From: Icerya purchasi
Lineage: Eukaryota > Arthropoda > Insecta > Hemiptera > Monophlebidae
Assembly: GCA_039619475.1 (NCBI GenBank)
Contig: CM077116.1
Span: 33,739,183 to 33,803,182 of the forward strand
DNA: 64,000 nucleotides
Reading direction: 5' to 3'
The notes under the pieces were generated by a model. The model was not told the DNA's origin. It saw nothing but the letters and a program-made list of their open reading frames with translations, and ran no database searches. Shown in pieces: positions 1-12,349 of this stretch (its first letter is position 1; the number at the start of each line of letters is the position of its first letter). A program made the translations under genes and the position numbers.

Positions 1-239
1 ATAACGAAATTGGCCAAAATTGCTAAATGTGCACACGCTACATCACTTTGATTACAAGTATTAATTCATTTCAGTCCGGTTTCTGCCTCTTTTTGAAGTC
101 GATCAGATTTCATGATTGTTTTCTTCCCTACAGTATTATAGTTGTCACAGCCATAAATCGTGCAATAAAGCTCATAGAAGAAACGAAAAACATAATATCA
201 CTGTACATAAACACGACTCTAATTACAACGCATTACAAA

Positions 240-1160
240 GCCACAGTTTCAAATGGGAACGTCAAATGACGACTGCTGTGTTGCCAATGATGGTGTTTTA
301 CAGATGGCTCAAAGTCAGCTTTGGGGGTTGGAGCGGCTTTTATTTTGCCGGATTTCGGCTATTCTGAGTCGTTCAAACTCCCCTCGTTCTCCTCCATATT
401 CCTAGCCGAATCTATTGCGATCTTACAGGCAATCATTTTTATAGCCTCCACTAACAATATATCCAAGGTTCTCTTATCTTCTGATTCAAAAGGCGTTTCA
501 CGAGCCATTGCTACTCCCTTTCCTAAACCATCCGCTGATCATATCGTGCTTCACATACGTTCCTTAATTTCACATCTATTTCATTCCCGTTCTGTCCGTA
601 TTGATCTATTGTGAATTCCTAGTCATTGTGGAATTTCGGGCAACGAGTTAGTCGACTCGTTGGCACGTTCGGCTGCTTTAGACGGTCGCTTTATTAGGCA
701 TTTCCCAGCTCAAAGTCTTCTTCCTCTTTCTTCTTGTTACCACCGCGACTGTTGGTCTGATCTCTATCCTTCTTCTTTTTCCAATCTTGCTTCCTTTTAC
801 TTATCCATACAACCCATTCCTCCTTTTTTTCCGTGGTTTGTTAATTTCCCCAACACGAGGCGGTCAACTATTTCATCCATAATTAGACTTCGGTTAAACC
901 ACAGCTTGCTTCCTGCTTCGCTCTTCCGTTTCTCCATTACTCAGCCTACTCTTTGTCCGTTTGATCTGTTAGAAGCAAACTTCGTTCGTGATGCGAACTA
1001 CATTTTGCTTGAATGTCCTTCCATTTCTTCAGAACGCGCGATACTGTATTCCGGTCTTTTGCGTCTTATCCTACGCCCTACAGCGCTCACAGCATCCTTT
1101 TCTTTTCCGTCTCCCTTGGTTATTCCTTTGTTAGCTTCTTTCGTATGTTCCCTTTTCTAA
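240..1160 (+). pseudogene. LINE copy A: RNase H domain and C-terminal Cys/His segment, broken
   Basis: Plus-strand translation reads an RNase H domain beginning TDGSK near 300, then a DSK motif near 490, PSHCGISGNELVDSLAR near 620-670, and a C-terminal tail with VRDANYILLECPSISSER near 985-1035. This is the RNase H end of a non-LTR retrotransposon ORF2. An in-frame TGA at 612-614 replaces the Trp expected before the PSH motif, so the copy is dead. The upstream reverse transcriptase is absent, either 5'-truncated or decayed. The same family recurs at 19.35, 20.22, 38.4 and 39.5 kb. Assignment to the I/Jockey group rests on RNase H order only. Confidence 0.75.
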
Positions 1161-1740
1161 TATTTCTTCTTTATAATCATGGATACTATCATACCGTTGG
1201 ATTGAGTAACGTCCTAAGCTGACATGCTCAAAAAATAAACGAAAAAAATACTACAGTTATTTGAACTATGTTTGGTAATCCACGGTTCGTTAGCTGGGTA
1301 TCATCCTATTTTTCTTCGTAATATTCCTCAATATTACGAATTGAATTTTATTTATTATTTTTACTTTATATTTTGGCAAATAGCGGTTCATACAATTACC
1401 GATGAACTGATTCCCAGGTTTTTACGAGCTGCCTTACGTCTAATTCAATATCGAGAAGTTGAATCGCCTCCACGTTCACCCGTTGATGTAGTGTTTTCTC
1501 ATGCATTATGTCAGAATTGAAAGGACATTATGGAACAATTCGACTTCTTCATATCAAATTATTGGGCACAAGACGGCGCAAATAAACCGCAGAATTTCAT
1601 TTTAAAAATAATAGTATATATAAATATATGTATGTCATCAGGGGATAATCAAAATGGATTATGTCTTTTCGCATGTTTATGATTAGCGTCGGCAAATGTT
1701 TTTCCCATTAACAGAGTTGTTTTAGATTGTATTATTCTTA
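1161..1740. other. Unassigned spacer between LINE copy A and mariner
   Basis: A short open frame at 1272-1520 does not resemble anything I recognise and is probably chance. A few A-rich runs near 1230-1250 may be the decayed tail of LINE copy A. No RNA gene or promoter is evident. Confidence 0.4.
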
Positions 1741-1742
1741 TA

Positions 1743-3060
1743 CAAGGTCTATTTAGAAAAAGACCGATCTTTTGTCACAAAATCTTTATTGTAATACTTA
1801 AAAGTTTTACACATGTTTGTCTCCCTCAAAGTACCTCCTTGTTTGCTACGCATTGGTCCCATCGTTTTTCCTACTGTTTGTGTGCTCCCTGGTACTCGTT
1901 TGGTGTAATGTCTCGTAGCTGTGCCTAGGGAGTTCTTTTGAATTTCTCCTACACTTTGAAAACGACGTCATTTCACAAGGTGGATTTTAGTGTTTCGGAA
2001 ATAGAAAAAAGTCTGCTAGAGCCATACCTGGAAAGTAGGGAGGATGGGAAAGAACGGCTGTTCCATTATTGGTCGAAAATTGGCCAACAAGCAAAGACAA
2101 GTGACTTGGTGCGTTGTCATGATGCATAATTCAGTTGTTGTTTTCTCACAGTTCAGGCCTCTTCCGTCGCACATCTTCTCGTAAACGTGTTAAAACTTCC
2201 ACCTAGAACTTCTTGTTAACTGTCTGACCTTGTGGCACGAATTCTTGATGAAGAACTCCTCACGATGGTCAAAGAAAACAATCAACACGGACTTCGTGTT
2301 TGAGCGACTCATGTGTGCTTTCTTCGGACGTGGTGAATGTTGACCAACCCACTGTGACGATTGTACCTTCATTTCAACGTCATACCTGTAAATGCAAGTT
2401 TCGTCACCGGCAATGCTAGTTTTCATATAGTTTTCGTCGCTGTTAGCACGGTGAAGCAATTCTTGGCTAATGTTGATACGGTTTTCTTTTTGCTCGCTTC
2501 TGAGCAGTCGTGGCACTATTTTTGCTGAGACGTGACGCATGCCAAGTTTTTCTGTCGAATTTATCCACACGACCCAATGCTGATACCGACTTCTTCTGCG
2601 ACATCGCTCACACAGTTAAACGACGATTTTCACAAATCACAGATCAAACAGCATCAATTTTTTCATCGATTTTTAATATCAAAGGTCATCCTGATCTTGC
2701 ATTTTGCTTGGTGTCGATGATCTGCTCGATTTGAAATGCGTAAACTACTCGTAACACTGCGTACGGCTCATACAGTCCTCTTCATGGGCCTGCTGAAGCA
2801 ATGCCCATATTTCGCAAAAAGATTTGCCAATGTTAAAGTAAAATTTAATGTTACAACGGTGCTTCACAAATTCCTTCACTTCCGCTTTCTCAACTGCTTG
2901 GCAGAGCGCTGACTGCACGTGTTCACTTGATCGCCCTGCTAACTGATTAAACCACCGTATTGGTTTCGAAAGAATGTCGCTAGATGTAGCATGACGCGCG
3001 AATTTAAATTTTACATCGTTCGGACGCAATTTTAAAAATTCGGTCTTTTTTTGAACAGAC
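1743..3060 (-). mobile_element. mariner-family DNA transposon, decayed
   Basis: The interval is bounded by related inverted ends. The left end at 1747-1767 carries GTCTATTTAGAAAAAGACCG. The right end, read on the minus strand from 3060, gives GTCTGTTCAAAAAAAGACCG. TA dinucleotides lie at 1741-1742 and 3061-3062, as expected for mariner insertion, though a few extra bases at the left make the exact border uncertain. The length of about 1.3 kb is normal for a full mariner. The transposase inside is broken. Confidence 0.8.
1790..3029 (-). pseudogene. mariner transposase, frameshifted
   Basis: On the minus strand the N-terminal helix-turn-helix part is readable at 3029-2745 (SRTQCYE near its end). 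The central part is at 2570-2190 and contains GDETCIYRYDVEMK, VQSSQWVG and SPRPKKA. A third part at about 2160-1980 contains HHDNAPSH and then PGMALADFF. These correspond to the mariner DD34D triad: GDET, HDNA and ADFF. All three aspartates are still visible, but the segments lie in different frames with stops between. The usual Trp after GDET is Cys. This is the transposase type domesticated in primate SETMAR. Here it is a non-functional relic. Confidence 0.85.
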
Positions 3061-3756
3061 TACAAGCCCCTTTGTGAGACTGTTAAAAACAAAAAAATAA
3101 AAACAAAAATAAAAAAAAAACTTCTAAAAGAGTAGCAAAGCTTGTTTTGTGTTGTTCCTGTTTCACAGAATTGCTAATTTTTTATCGGATTGAACTATAT
3201 TTTCTTTTGAAGTAATGGAAAAATTTTTTTATTTGATAGAATGATTTAAATTAGCGTTTGAGAATAAATCTTTAGTACATAAGCCAGCTTTTCTTTGTTG
3301 ATTTTTAATTTGGTAACTCTATTCAAAAGATTAACGTAAATAGCAAAAATAATAAGCTCTTGCGAAGCATATGACACGACTGTTTAATTTTCAATTTCCT
3401 TAAGGTGCAATTTTTGATAAAATATTAAAATTTTAAATTGAATGTTTTCATTTTTTTTCCCATGCAAGTTTAACCAAAAACGATTTATAAAATACGATTT
3501 TAACTAACCCCTCGGATAAAACTCTTTTACAGTTCAAATGATTATTTTCTAAAGTGAGCTGTTTATTTAATTAAAATCGGGAAATTATACACTGATGTTA
3601 ACGTTTCGGTAAACATATTTAAAAGTGTAAATTAGCGCTATTTTTTTTTTTTTTTTTTTTGATGATAACTTCAAACCAGTCACGAAGAAACTGCATCAAA
3701 CTAATGAATTTCAAATAAAATAAAATTCTCGACGAGTATGTATATATATATAATTC

Positions 3757-3791
3757 GGCCATTTTGGCCTCGCAAGGGGCCGTACCCCTTG
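3757..3791. repeat. Two adjacent small hairpins
   Basis: GGCCA/TGGCC forms a stem around a 3-base loop at 3757-3769. CAAGGGG/CCCCTTG forms a second around a 5-base loop at 3773-3791. They are GC-rich in an AT-rich setting, and a pyrimidine-rich stretch follows. This may be the 3' end of a lost retroelement, which is inference. Confidence 0.4.
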
Positions 3792-6409
3792 ACCCCTCTT
3801 ATTTTCATTCCTGTCTCTTTTTCTTCTATACTTTGTATAAAATGATCAAAATTTACAACATAATTCTTACTGGCATCAATAACATAATCACAAAAATCTT
3901 ATCCTAACATTCAACTTTCATTATATAAAACTAAGACATTTTTTCGTTACATTTTTCGTTACATATTTCGTTACATAAAATTGGGACATTTTTTCGAATG
4001 TAGGGTAGCCTAAGAATTACGTTGTAATTAATATATATATATATATATATGTTTATATATGTACCTATGTAAACATATACTTCTATATTTATATTTACAT
4101 CTATATTGTGGCTACGTAAATACCAAAAACTGCATGTAGTTGATTTCCTTTTAATAACTTTGTAAATTTTCCAGTCCTTATTTAGAATAATAGGCCCGCA
4201 CAGTCAAAGCTTACTAACACATACACGAATTTAATGCGTAACACTCGTGTATTTTCGCTCTTACGGATAGCGTTTCTATCGCGTTTATCAGAATGCCGAT
4301 AGATGCACCGACAAGAGGTATTAAAGTGATGAATAGCACATTCTCGGTGTCCGCACGAAATCAAAAATAAGATACTCGGGAGTTGCAAGAATGAAAAGAC
4401 GTGCATTTTGCTTTTTAGAACTTATCGGAGAAATAAATTACTAACAACGGGTGTTCCAAATGTAGGTAATTATTACTGTTTTCGGTTGTAATCTATTCTT
4501 CGTTCTAATTTCAGACTGTAATTTATCGCGAGTTACAACAATTTGCCTTTAATATATACATTTTTTCCGACAAAAAATTCAAACAAACATTATATAATAA
4601 AGTTCAGTCTACTTACGCGAACGCACATACATCCGGATAGATAGAATGATTTGTTCAAAATTTCTTTTTGAATTTCTTATACGAAATTTTTTTTAGTTTT
4701 TTTGGCTGATTTTAATAATATCCGCCATTTGCAAATTAATAAACACATTTCATTCATATTTAAAAATATATGTATATAAACATGTTTCAGGAACAGATTC
4801 CCATAATCATGGTAAATATTATTTGGTAAATATTTACAATGATTATGGGAAACATGTCGGTGTTTATATAAATACTTTTAAATATATTTTCTGTTTTTTT
4901 TTTTTTTTTTAATTTCGAACAATCGTCAGGAAAAGTATGATCAAGTGTTACTATTCCATTAAGATGTTTTTGCATAAGGGAACATCTTTTTAAAAAGTAA
5001 CTAGATGACTTATGATCATACTCGTGATAAAAATTTATATAATGCGAAATTTTTTAATATTTCGTATTCAATTTTTGGTGTTTCTATTACTTGCGCCAAA
5101 AAAAAAAGGGTAAATATAACTCAATACTACGCAAGAAATATGAAATATTACTGGAAGATGATATATTGTTACTAAACTAGTGATCATGCACTATGACGTT
5201 GTGACTTTTTCGGAATAAGGAGAAATTGAGGTCCTGAGTTATTAACGGCGACAAGTAAAGATCACTCTAGAAGCAAATTTTATTCGCGGGAAGTACCATC
5301 GCGTCGATATAGTAATATACACAATTAGAGTAACGATAAATCAAACATTTACAATCAATTTCAAGCGTGCAATATTGCACACATCCGTGATGAATATAGA
5401 ATTGCTACGAGTACCGAATGTGTAGGAATGAACCACGACTCGAAATCGGCTTGAAAGGCTAAAACAAATCAGAAAATAAATCAGATAAGAATTTTTTTCA
5501 CGTTTTTGAAAACAAAATAAGAAAACTTAATAAGTTATAAAAAAATCATAACTATTACACATTTTTGGGTTGTAAAAATTGATTCCTTTAATTCACCATA
5601 CTCGTACTTCCCGAACCACTGAAAGAAATACCACATCGACGTTAGTAGAATGAATATTTAACCGGTTTCAATCCCGTAACTAGCTTAAACCGAGCTTTAC
5701 GCTTCATTTGGGAAAATGTAAACAACAACAGATGTAACAGACGATAAGGAAAATAATATTTCACGTATAATTACAATTCACTTTGAATTATCCGCACGCT
5801 CGTTGTAATTATTACAATGTCCATTGCAAACGAAATGCTGTTCGGTTTTGCGGCTAAAGTTCAATTGATCGATAATGCATTCAGTTTCAATGAAAATCTT
5901 CCTATCGGTCTTGAGACATTTTTGCAAATTAACTTCATCTTGACGAGAACTATTTGGAAAAAAAAAGAATGCGTAGGCGGGAATAGATAGTTTGTGAGCT
6001 ACTTTATGTACCACCGGAGGATACAAAAAGTATGATAAAAAAGTAGTACTAAGTTTTTCATTTCTTATTAATCTGAAAAAAAAAAAAAAAAGTCAATGGT
6101 TTAGTGATTTGTAGCACGTCATAATATTTTATTTTTTAATATATTTTGTTTTTTAAATGACATTAAATTAAAAGTAACACACATAAAATAGCATAGTTGT
6201 GAACCTGTAAAATAGCGGTATGGAAGATTGCCCTGCGAGTATTGCAGTGGTGGTGGAATTGACTATGTTAATATACTATCTGAAGGTTTTAGTAGCTCTC
6301 GTTGGTTGGAAAACAGAGCTCCACCTTCTATACAATGGCTGATTGTGATGTTTTTCTCCTATTAGGGTGTATACATGTCTGTAGGTACAAATGATGGTTG
6401 GCTATGTTT

Positions 6410-6520
6410 GTGGATGTGGTATACAAGTACCCTGATTGGCTAGTGTGTGGGTCGAGCCTTAAGAGTGTGCGGGGTGCGAGGCTGGCTATCGTATAAAAGA
6501 ACTCTGATTGGCTGATGTAT
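6410..6520. promoter_or_regulatory. Possible promoter: TATAAAAG with two inverted CCAAT boxes
   Basis: TATAAAAG lies near 6491-6499 and GATTGGCT occurs twice, near 6432 and 6506, inside a rough direct repeat of about 74 bp. ATTGG is the reverse of the NF-Y CCAAT box. No downstream gene is recognisable on either strand, so function is speculative. Confidence 0.2.
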
Positions 6521-6909
6521 AGCTGTGATTTATGGGCGGGCGACACTAGGGTTTTCATCTCCCTTAGTGGCAAAACCACTATGCTCTGTCCGAGAAGTGA
6601 CATAATTAGTCTACTGCTGCTGCTGTTTACTTATTTATTTATTTATTTAATTATTTATTTTTTTGATGATAGATGGGTTTTAATGATGAGTCTTGTAAGG
6701 TGAAACAGCAAGTCAAAGAACGAAATTGATAGTACCGCTCGCTGTTGGACTTTTTGATGTTTGCTGTTAAGTTCAATTTTTTTGAAGTTTGATCCGATGC
6801 ATATTGGACACCTCCAGCTAATGACGTGCAAAAATACTTTTGTCATATGGATCTACTATAGGGCGCAAAGTACATATAGATTAAATTGAGTTTAAAAATT
6901 TCGATCTTT

Positions 6910-7190
6910 GTTGTCACAATAACTTAGTTGCTAGAGCATTTGGCTTCCATTGTGGAAGTCTCGAATTCGATCCCAGGCGGCAACAGAAATTATCACAGAA
7001 AGCAAATTTAAAATAATCGCTAATAGAACACCGTATGGAAGGCTGGTTAGTATGCAGCAGACATAAATAGGAGACTGCATTTGGATATTGATAAATCAAA
7101 CATCTACTAAACAGTGCAAAGTGTAATCTTGCGTGTACACATTCGTACTGCATATAAACAATTGTCATGCAGTTAGAAAGAACTACGTTT
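6910..7190 (+). mobile_element. tRNA-derived SINE, copy 1
   Basis: The first 75 bases (6910-6984) have tRNA layout: a GTTG/CAAC acceptor remnant, a box A-like stretch near 6925, and a box B-like TTCGATCCC near 6966. The tRNA-unrelated body matches the copy at 37265, including cagcagacata and gactgca segments in the same order. Box A and B would give an internal RNA polymerase III promoter, as in tRNA-derived SINEs. The 3' end is approximate. Confidence 0.7.
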
Positions 7191-8519
7191 TATAAAACCA
7201 ATCTACTATCAGATAATTGTTCCGCTAACAATTAACATACTGGCTAATTTTCCCCTGGAAAAAAAAACAAACACATTCGATTTTATACTACTTCATACTA
7301 TTTTAAAATCGACAAAAAATACACCTTCGATCCTTGCGTTTATGAAAATGAAAAAAAAAAAAAAAGGTCAACAATAAGAGATTATTTGCAGCGTTTGAAA
7401 ACCAATACTTTCCCAACTTCGAGGTATTTTTAATACAGATTGAACACTCTGTATCTTTAACTTCTCGCTAGAATCTTGGAGTTTTTTGTTATTTTCCCTA
7501 TTCCTTTAAAAAGCCAAGATCTCACATTATAAAAATTAATTTTAAGTGAGGACTGAAATACCAGAGTCTAGGCGGACAGAATTCCGTCCGATGTAAAGTG
7601 TAGTAAACATGTCTCCCAACGGTTGTTCCAATAGCTTCCAATTACAGAAGCATACAGGAAAACGAAAATTAATTAAACGTGTTACTTTTCAACTTGATAG
7701 AGAATGTAGAACACACGTCGACGAAACTGTTACTCGCTGTAATTACATTTACTGAGATAATATCAAGGGCTGCGTTGAAAATTGTTCACGGAGATGCATG
7801 AAAGATTATATCGGTGAACAAACTATCTTAAAAAAAAATAGTTTATAAGAAGATAAGCAAATTAGTATTGACAGTATAAAAATATCGTCAGTTAAGATGT
7901 GTGCAAGTTCAAAACTTGTAATCAGTGTTAATAAGTGTATGTTGGCTACTGTTTTCTTCAACTTTAAATTGTAATTACAAAGTATATATACAATTATTAG
8001 TGATAATAAGATTAATCAAACGGAACAGCTTTAATGAAACTTAAGATGGCTACACTATAAGTTTTATTATAGCGGTATGTTTCCATTCAATTATAAACAA
8101 CAGTTGAAGGAGTTCAGAATGTACACATTAGAAAATAGAAGAAAAACATCTGCCGTGTTATTTATATGTAATTTATTGACTGGTATACTATATAAATGAT
8201 TTTAATTTACTTTCAAAAGTTGGTTTCCGAGTTCCCAGATTAACGGCTAGAAAAATGCAATTATTGCGCTTGTACCATTTGCAAGAACGAAGAGCTATAT
8301 ACGAATTCTCCCATTTTGTGACTGCGCTAAAAATAACAAATTATTTCTTAATGAACGAATCGGAGGCTGACATGTTTTTTACTAGCATGAATTAAGCGGA
8401 TGGTTGAATTATTTTACTACTCAATGAATTGATTAAAAGTGTGCACAGTCTACCCTCTTCCATATATTAGCGATAAATATGACCAATTTTAATACATAAC
8501 TTATATTAATTCGCTTGTG
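7191..8519. other. Intergenic DNA, nothing recognised
   Basis: AT-rich sequence with short A-runs (about 7350-7366). No coding, RNA or repeat structure is supportable by eye. Confidence 0.5.
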
Positions 8520-9561
8520 TCACATAGTACGTGCGTCTGTATGTGTCATGGATTAGCGTGGCGTGTAGTGGGTTACCGAAATGGATAGACAACCTATTCA
8601 TACACGGGTATGGCGCCAGAAGCGGTGCCACTCGCCATTTGCGTTGCCGAACCCCTATCCACAGCCTTCTCGTGGCGGATCTGTTAAGTCCAGCAGCATT
8701 GTTGGGCGACAGCAGATGTGGAAGGAGGCAAGTGGACAACTACCCCCACTTGTGCAATACACAACAAACTTAAATAACCACTTGGAAACAATATCTGAAA
8801 CAAATTCATAATTCAACTCCAATACCACAATACCATATCAGCTTATTATAGTTCATATCATTCAAATTAATTCGGTTTCTCCTGCTCAATTGACTAACGC
8901 CCACCTCAATCGTCTCACTTAAGTGTGCCATTGAATTAGGTGACGCTTTTCTAGCGGGTGTAGTTGTAGACGTGCAACTACACTTCCGATAAGCACACAC
9001 ACTGCAAGATGCACATCTAACGGCGATGGAGTACAGCTAAAATTGGACTAATCAGCCATCTACGAACACATCGCTGAACAAATATATGTGCATCTAGGCT
9101 ACTCGGATACGAGTTCCAGCTATGATGATGATTTGTCGTGGATGTATACGTGTCATATGTGATTGGTGTGTGCACGCGTGTGCGTATATATGAATGTGCG
9201 TGTAACTTCATTGCAACGAGTGCTTACTGAGAAGATATTTTATGTTCATAAGGAATAAATTTTATTTTGTATTGATTGTTTGTTAAAATCATATTAATTC
9301 ATTATATGGCATATGTATATTCTTATCTGTTACATGGTGAGTGTATGCATATGTGCGTTATATGAGATTGGCGTGTATGTGTATATGTATATGTGGTGTG
9401 CGTGTGCCTGTATGTGTGGATGTGTGTATTAAAGTGTGTTTTGCTTATAATTTGTGCGTTGTTATATATTTATTGTATATACGTGTATATAGATTTAATG
9501 TATACACTGTAATTGGCTTCATGCTGTTGTGTATACCGCTATTAAATAAATAAATAAATAA
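8520..9561 (+). repeat. Probable retroelement-derived segment ending in (TAAA)n
   Basis: The stretch 8520-9220 is clearly GC-richer than its surroundings and has no long open frame. The stretch 9330-9540 is TG-rich and the block ends in TAAATAAATAAATAAATAA at about 9543-9561. A short tetranucleotide tail is typical of the 3' end of some non-LTR retrotransposons. I cannot name the family, and orientation is inferred only from the tail. Confidence 0.35.
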
Positions 9562-11469
9562 CAAAATTAAAAGTGCATTCTCATCTCGGAACACACACGA
9601 CATCTTTCAGAAATAAAACAAAAACTTCCTTCGAAAACATAAACGCGCCGTGGCCGTAAGTTTAACGTTATGTATTAACGAAAATCGTTAATAGTAAATT
9701 TACCTTAATGAACTGAACAGTTCCATGGCAGCTTAACACAGAAGGAATTTAAAAAAAGACCAGGAAAATTATGTTTTTTTTTTTGTTTTGCGCGCGTCAG
9801 CTATAGACATTAACCCAGCAGAAGCGATATTTTTTGCAAGTTTCAATGTGCAACAGCGGGATATTCCAGCCGGATAAAACGTCTCCGCCTGGCCAACTAC
9901 GCCGCGATAGCTGGTTAAACGATCGATATTTACTTTTTCATTCGATTTTTAACGTCATAACTTGGAAGGAAAGTTCGCTAGCGTTTCAAGCAACACATTT
10001 TAACTGTCAGCTCTATTAACAATTTCTGTTCCGTAACGTTGCGGCGGCTTGTAAGTGAAAAATCCGTCACTACGTCGGTCGTATTAGTATAGCGCTAATT
10101 ATAAATAACCATCTGGAAGTGGACGGTCGTTTTAATCCTGGCGGATTTGTGTTCCATATGTGCAGCTGTTAGTAATTTGCCAGCTACATAAGCTAAATAT
10201 GCTATAGGTAATTATCTGTCGAAATAGACCTTCTCCGAGAAGGCTAAACAAAGCTTACTTTAATTAGCTTATTTCAATTCAGTTAGACCGATCTTAATTC
10301 CGACTTGATGTGGACGAATTCCATTATAGCGATTATTCTCGCGTACCAGCGTCATTTTCATAATCTCGAAAGCTGACATATAACGATCGATCGTCACATT
10401 TCCCGTTTTACATAAAAACATTTGACCGATATCCTTTATAAACGTCTTTTTTTCGTGGTTTTTTTTTCGGTTTTTTTCATTCAGAAATAGGACTGCACAA
10501 GTATAATTAACATATTTCCTTTAATTAGGCTACACACCGACATCGCGTAATTCTGCTAAATCATGATTTCCCGGGAGAAACCCCGTTTGGATAGTTTCTT
10601 TCATCGAATATTTATTCAAAATAGAACATTTCAAACAGCGTCAGATACAACGTAAGTAATTACAACGGAATTTCCATGCCACCGTTAAAAATATTCGGTG
10701 AAATATAAAATTCTCGAAACATTACAATACTCCTTTTGATGAATGCTACCAGTATCACGATGGTGGCTTCCCATTAAGTGTCCTTTAAACTGCAAACTAT
10801 CTACGCAACGTTTGCTAATAATACCTACATAGTACAAGTTCTAATTAGACTGCGGTATGATTCACTCTCATTGCCATTATATACATACTAGCCGTTCCCA
10901 ACGGATTCGCCCGTGTATTAATGCCCGTTTAAATCTGTACTTGGAAATTCATAACAAACTGTTTGTTTTGTCTGGAATTGTATTTATGTAAAGATTCTTT
11001 CTCTCTTTTAGAGGAAACATACTCATCACCGTCCAACAGAAAATGGTCTTCGTGTTTCGCGTTAAGCTGAAGATTATCGGTCTTGTTCTATAACCTGTTC
11101 GTCGAGATCTAACAAAAAGTTTTGTTCAACTAAACAGCACACACAACCAGAGGCCGAGTTATTTACACGGTGACATCCCATAATTACACATTTAAGAGAC
11201 CATCTTTTTCAATCATATCTTTCAACCACTCTGTCTCGAGCTATTTATTAAAATTAATTTATTACCACAACAGTAAACTGCAGTAGCTGAGTAAGGATTT
11301 TAAATCTGAGTATAAATAACATTCCTCCGGTAGCAAATTAGTAAAAAGGAAGAGTTGAACAATTAATTTATGGCTAGGTAATTTATAAAAATTAAATAAA
11401 GCATATGGTTTTAAACAAGATTAAAAACAGCAAATATAACTTCATTATCATCAACATTTTCATCTACTG
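9562..11469. other. Intergenic DNA with homeodomain-like AT motifs
   Basis: No gene is recognised. The stretch at 10,030-10,350 is less AT-rich and holds several ATTA/TAAT-containing blocks, which could be cis-regulatory. A T-rich run lies near 10,445-10,480. Confidence 0.4.
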
Positions 11470-11720
11470 TTCAGGAGGTTAATGCGGTACCTCGATTTAC
11501 TGCAGTTGTCTCCACCTGGCTTTTTGTATTCCTTCCAAAAGTGAATTTATTTCAGCTATTCCATGTATGTATTCCATCTGTCTCCTTCCTCGTGGACTTT
11601 TCCCCTGAATTTTCTCTTGTGTCGTAGTCGTGAAAAGGTCTTCTTCTCGTATTTTATGTCCAAAGTATTTCTTTTTTGCTTCTTTTTCGATGATATTTAT
11701 TAACCGTTTGGCTTACTAAT
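11470..11720 (-). pseudogene. LINE ORF2 C-terminal fragment, RTE/CR1-like
   Basis: Minus-strand translation reads KKYFGHKIREED near 11,650, then GKSPRGRRQMEYIHGI near 11,570, and KARWRQL near 11,510. The pattern of YFGH, then GRGR, then a final RW is the C-terminus of RTE-like reverse transcriptase polyproteins in animals. No reverse transcriptase core remains. It is a short dead fragment lying head-to-tail with the unrelated plus-strand LINE end that follows. Confidence 0.6.
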
Positions 11721-11769
11721 TTTATATTTATTCCATACTTCTATACATTTGTTACTTTTTAATAGGCTT

Positions 11770-12193
11770 AACTCAGAATCAAAACTAACAAACTACATTG
11801 GCTATTAGGAAAACGGTCCCAACTGTCCTTGGAAAATAAACTGCTATTATACAAGTACCCACTTGCTCCGATATGGAAGTATGGATGCCAATTGTGGGGC
11901 TGCAGTGCAAAGAGCAATATTATGAAAATTCAAAGATACCAAAATATTACTTTAAGGTCAATCGTTGGCGCTCCACGGTGCGTAAGGAACAAAACCATAC
12001 ATGAGATGACCTTTGCATGGATTATGTAGCTGATGTTATCAAGAGGATGGCAAAAGAACATCAGGAGCGGTTATATAATCACATGAACCGGACTGCAATT
12101 GGCCTACTGGATAATTGGGCATAAACGCAAGTGCGCAGACTAAAAAGAACAAAACCTTTAGACCTGGCTTAGCAATTTAAAAAAAAAAAAAAA
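11770..12193 (+). pseudogene. Jockey-type LINE 3' end with poly-A tail
   Basis: The plus strand encodes LYKYPLAPIWKYGCQLWG near 11,850 and IQRYQNITLRSIVGAP near 11,930. This matches the post-RT region of Jockey-clade ORF2, with its PIW.YG.QLWG and iQr.Q...LR.iv.AP pattern. The frame breaks after 12,029. A 14-base A run at about 12,181-12,194 is a plausible retrotransposition tail. The copy is heavily 5'-truncated. Confidence 0.7.
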
Positions 12194-12194
12194 C

Positions 12195-12316
12195 CTTTGT
12201 AAAAACTATTCAAACATAAGTTACTAATACAGGGACTAGTCATTGGACTACGAATCCTTCACGTCACAATCATTTACCATACCAGCTACTGATAGCCAAT
12301 AGGCTAGGAATGGCTA

Positions 12317-12349
<33 letters not shown>

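Larger units (their letters stand above)
3063..6909. other. Intergenic AT-rich DNA without recognised genes
   Basis: I see no gene in this stretch. It contains an A-rich run (3090-3120), a poly-T (about 3642-3660), (TA)n tracts near 3741-3752 and 4031-4050, poly-T near 4895-4912, and a (TTTA)n tract near 6630-6660 that could be the tail of a minus-strand retroelement. Two compact hairpins occur at 3757-3791. Open frames here are short and of random composition. Confidence 0.5.

Noticed and set aside
8506..8811. Overlapping frames on both strands in a GC-richer segment
   Set aside because: Open because of base composition. No motif is recognisable, and the block looks repeat-derived.
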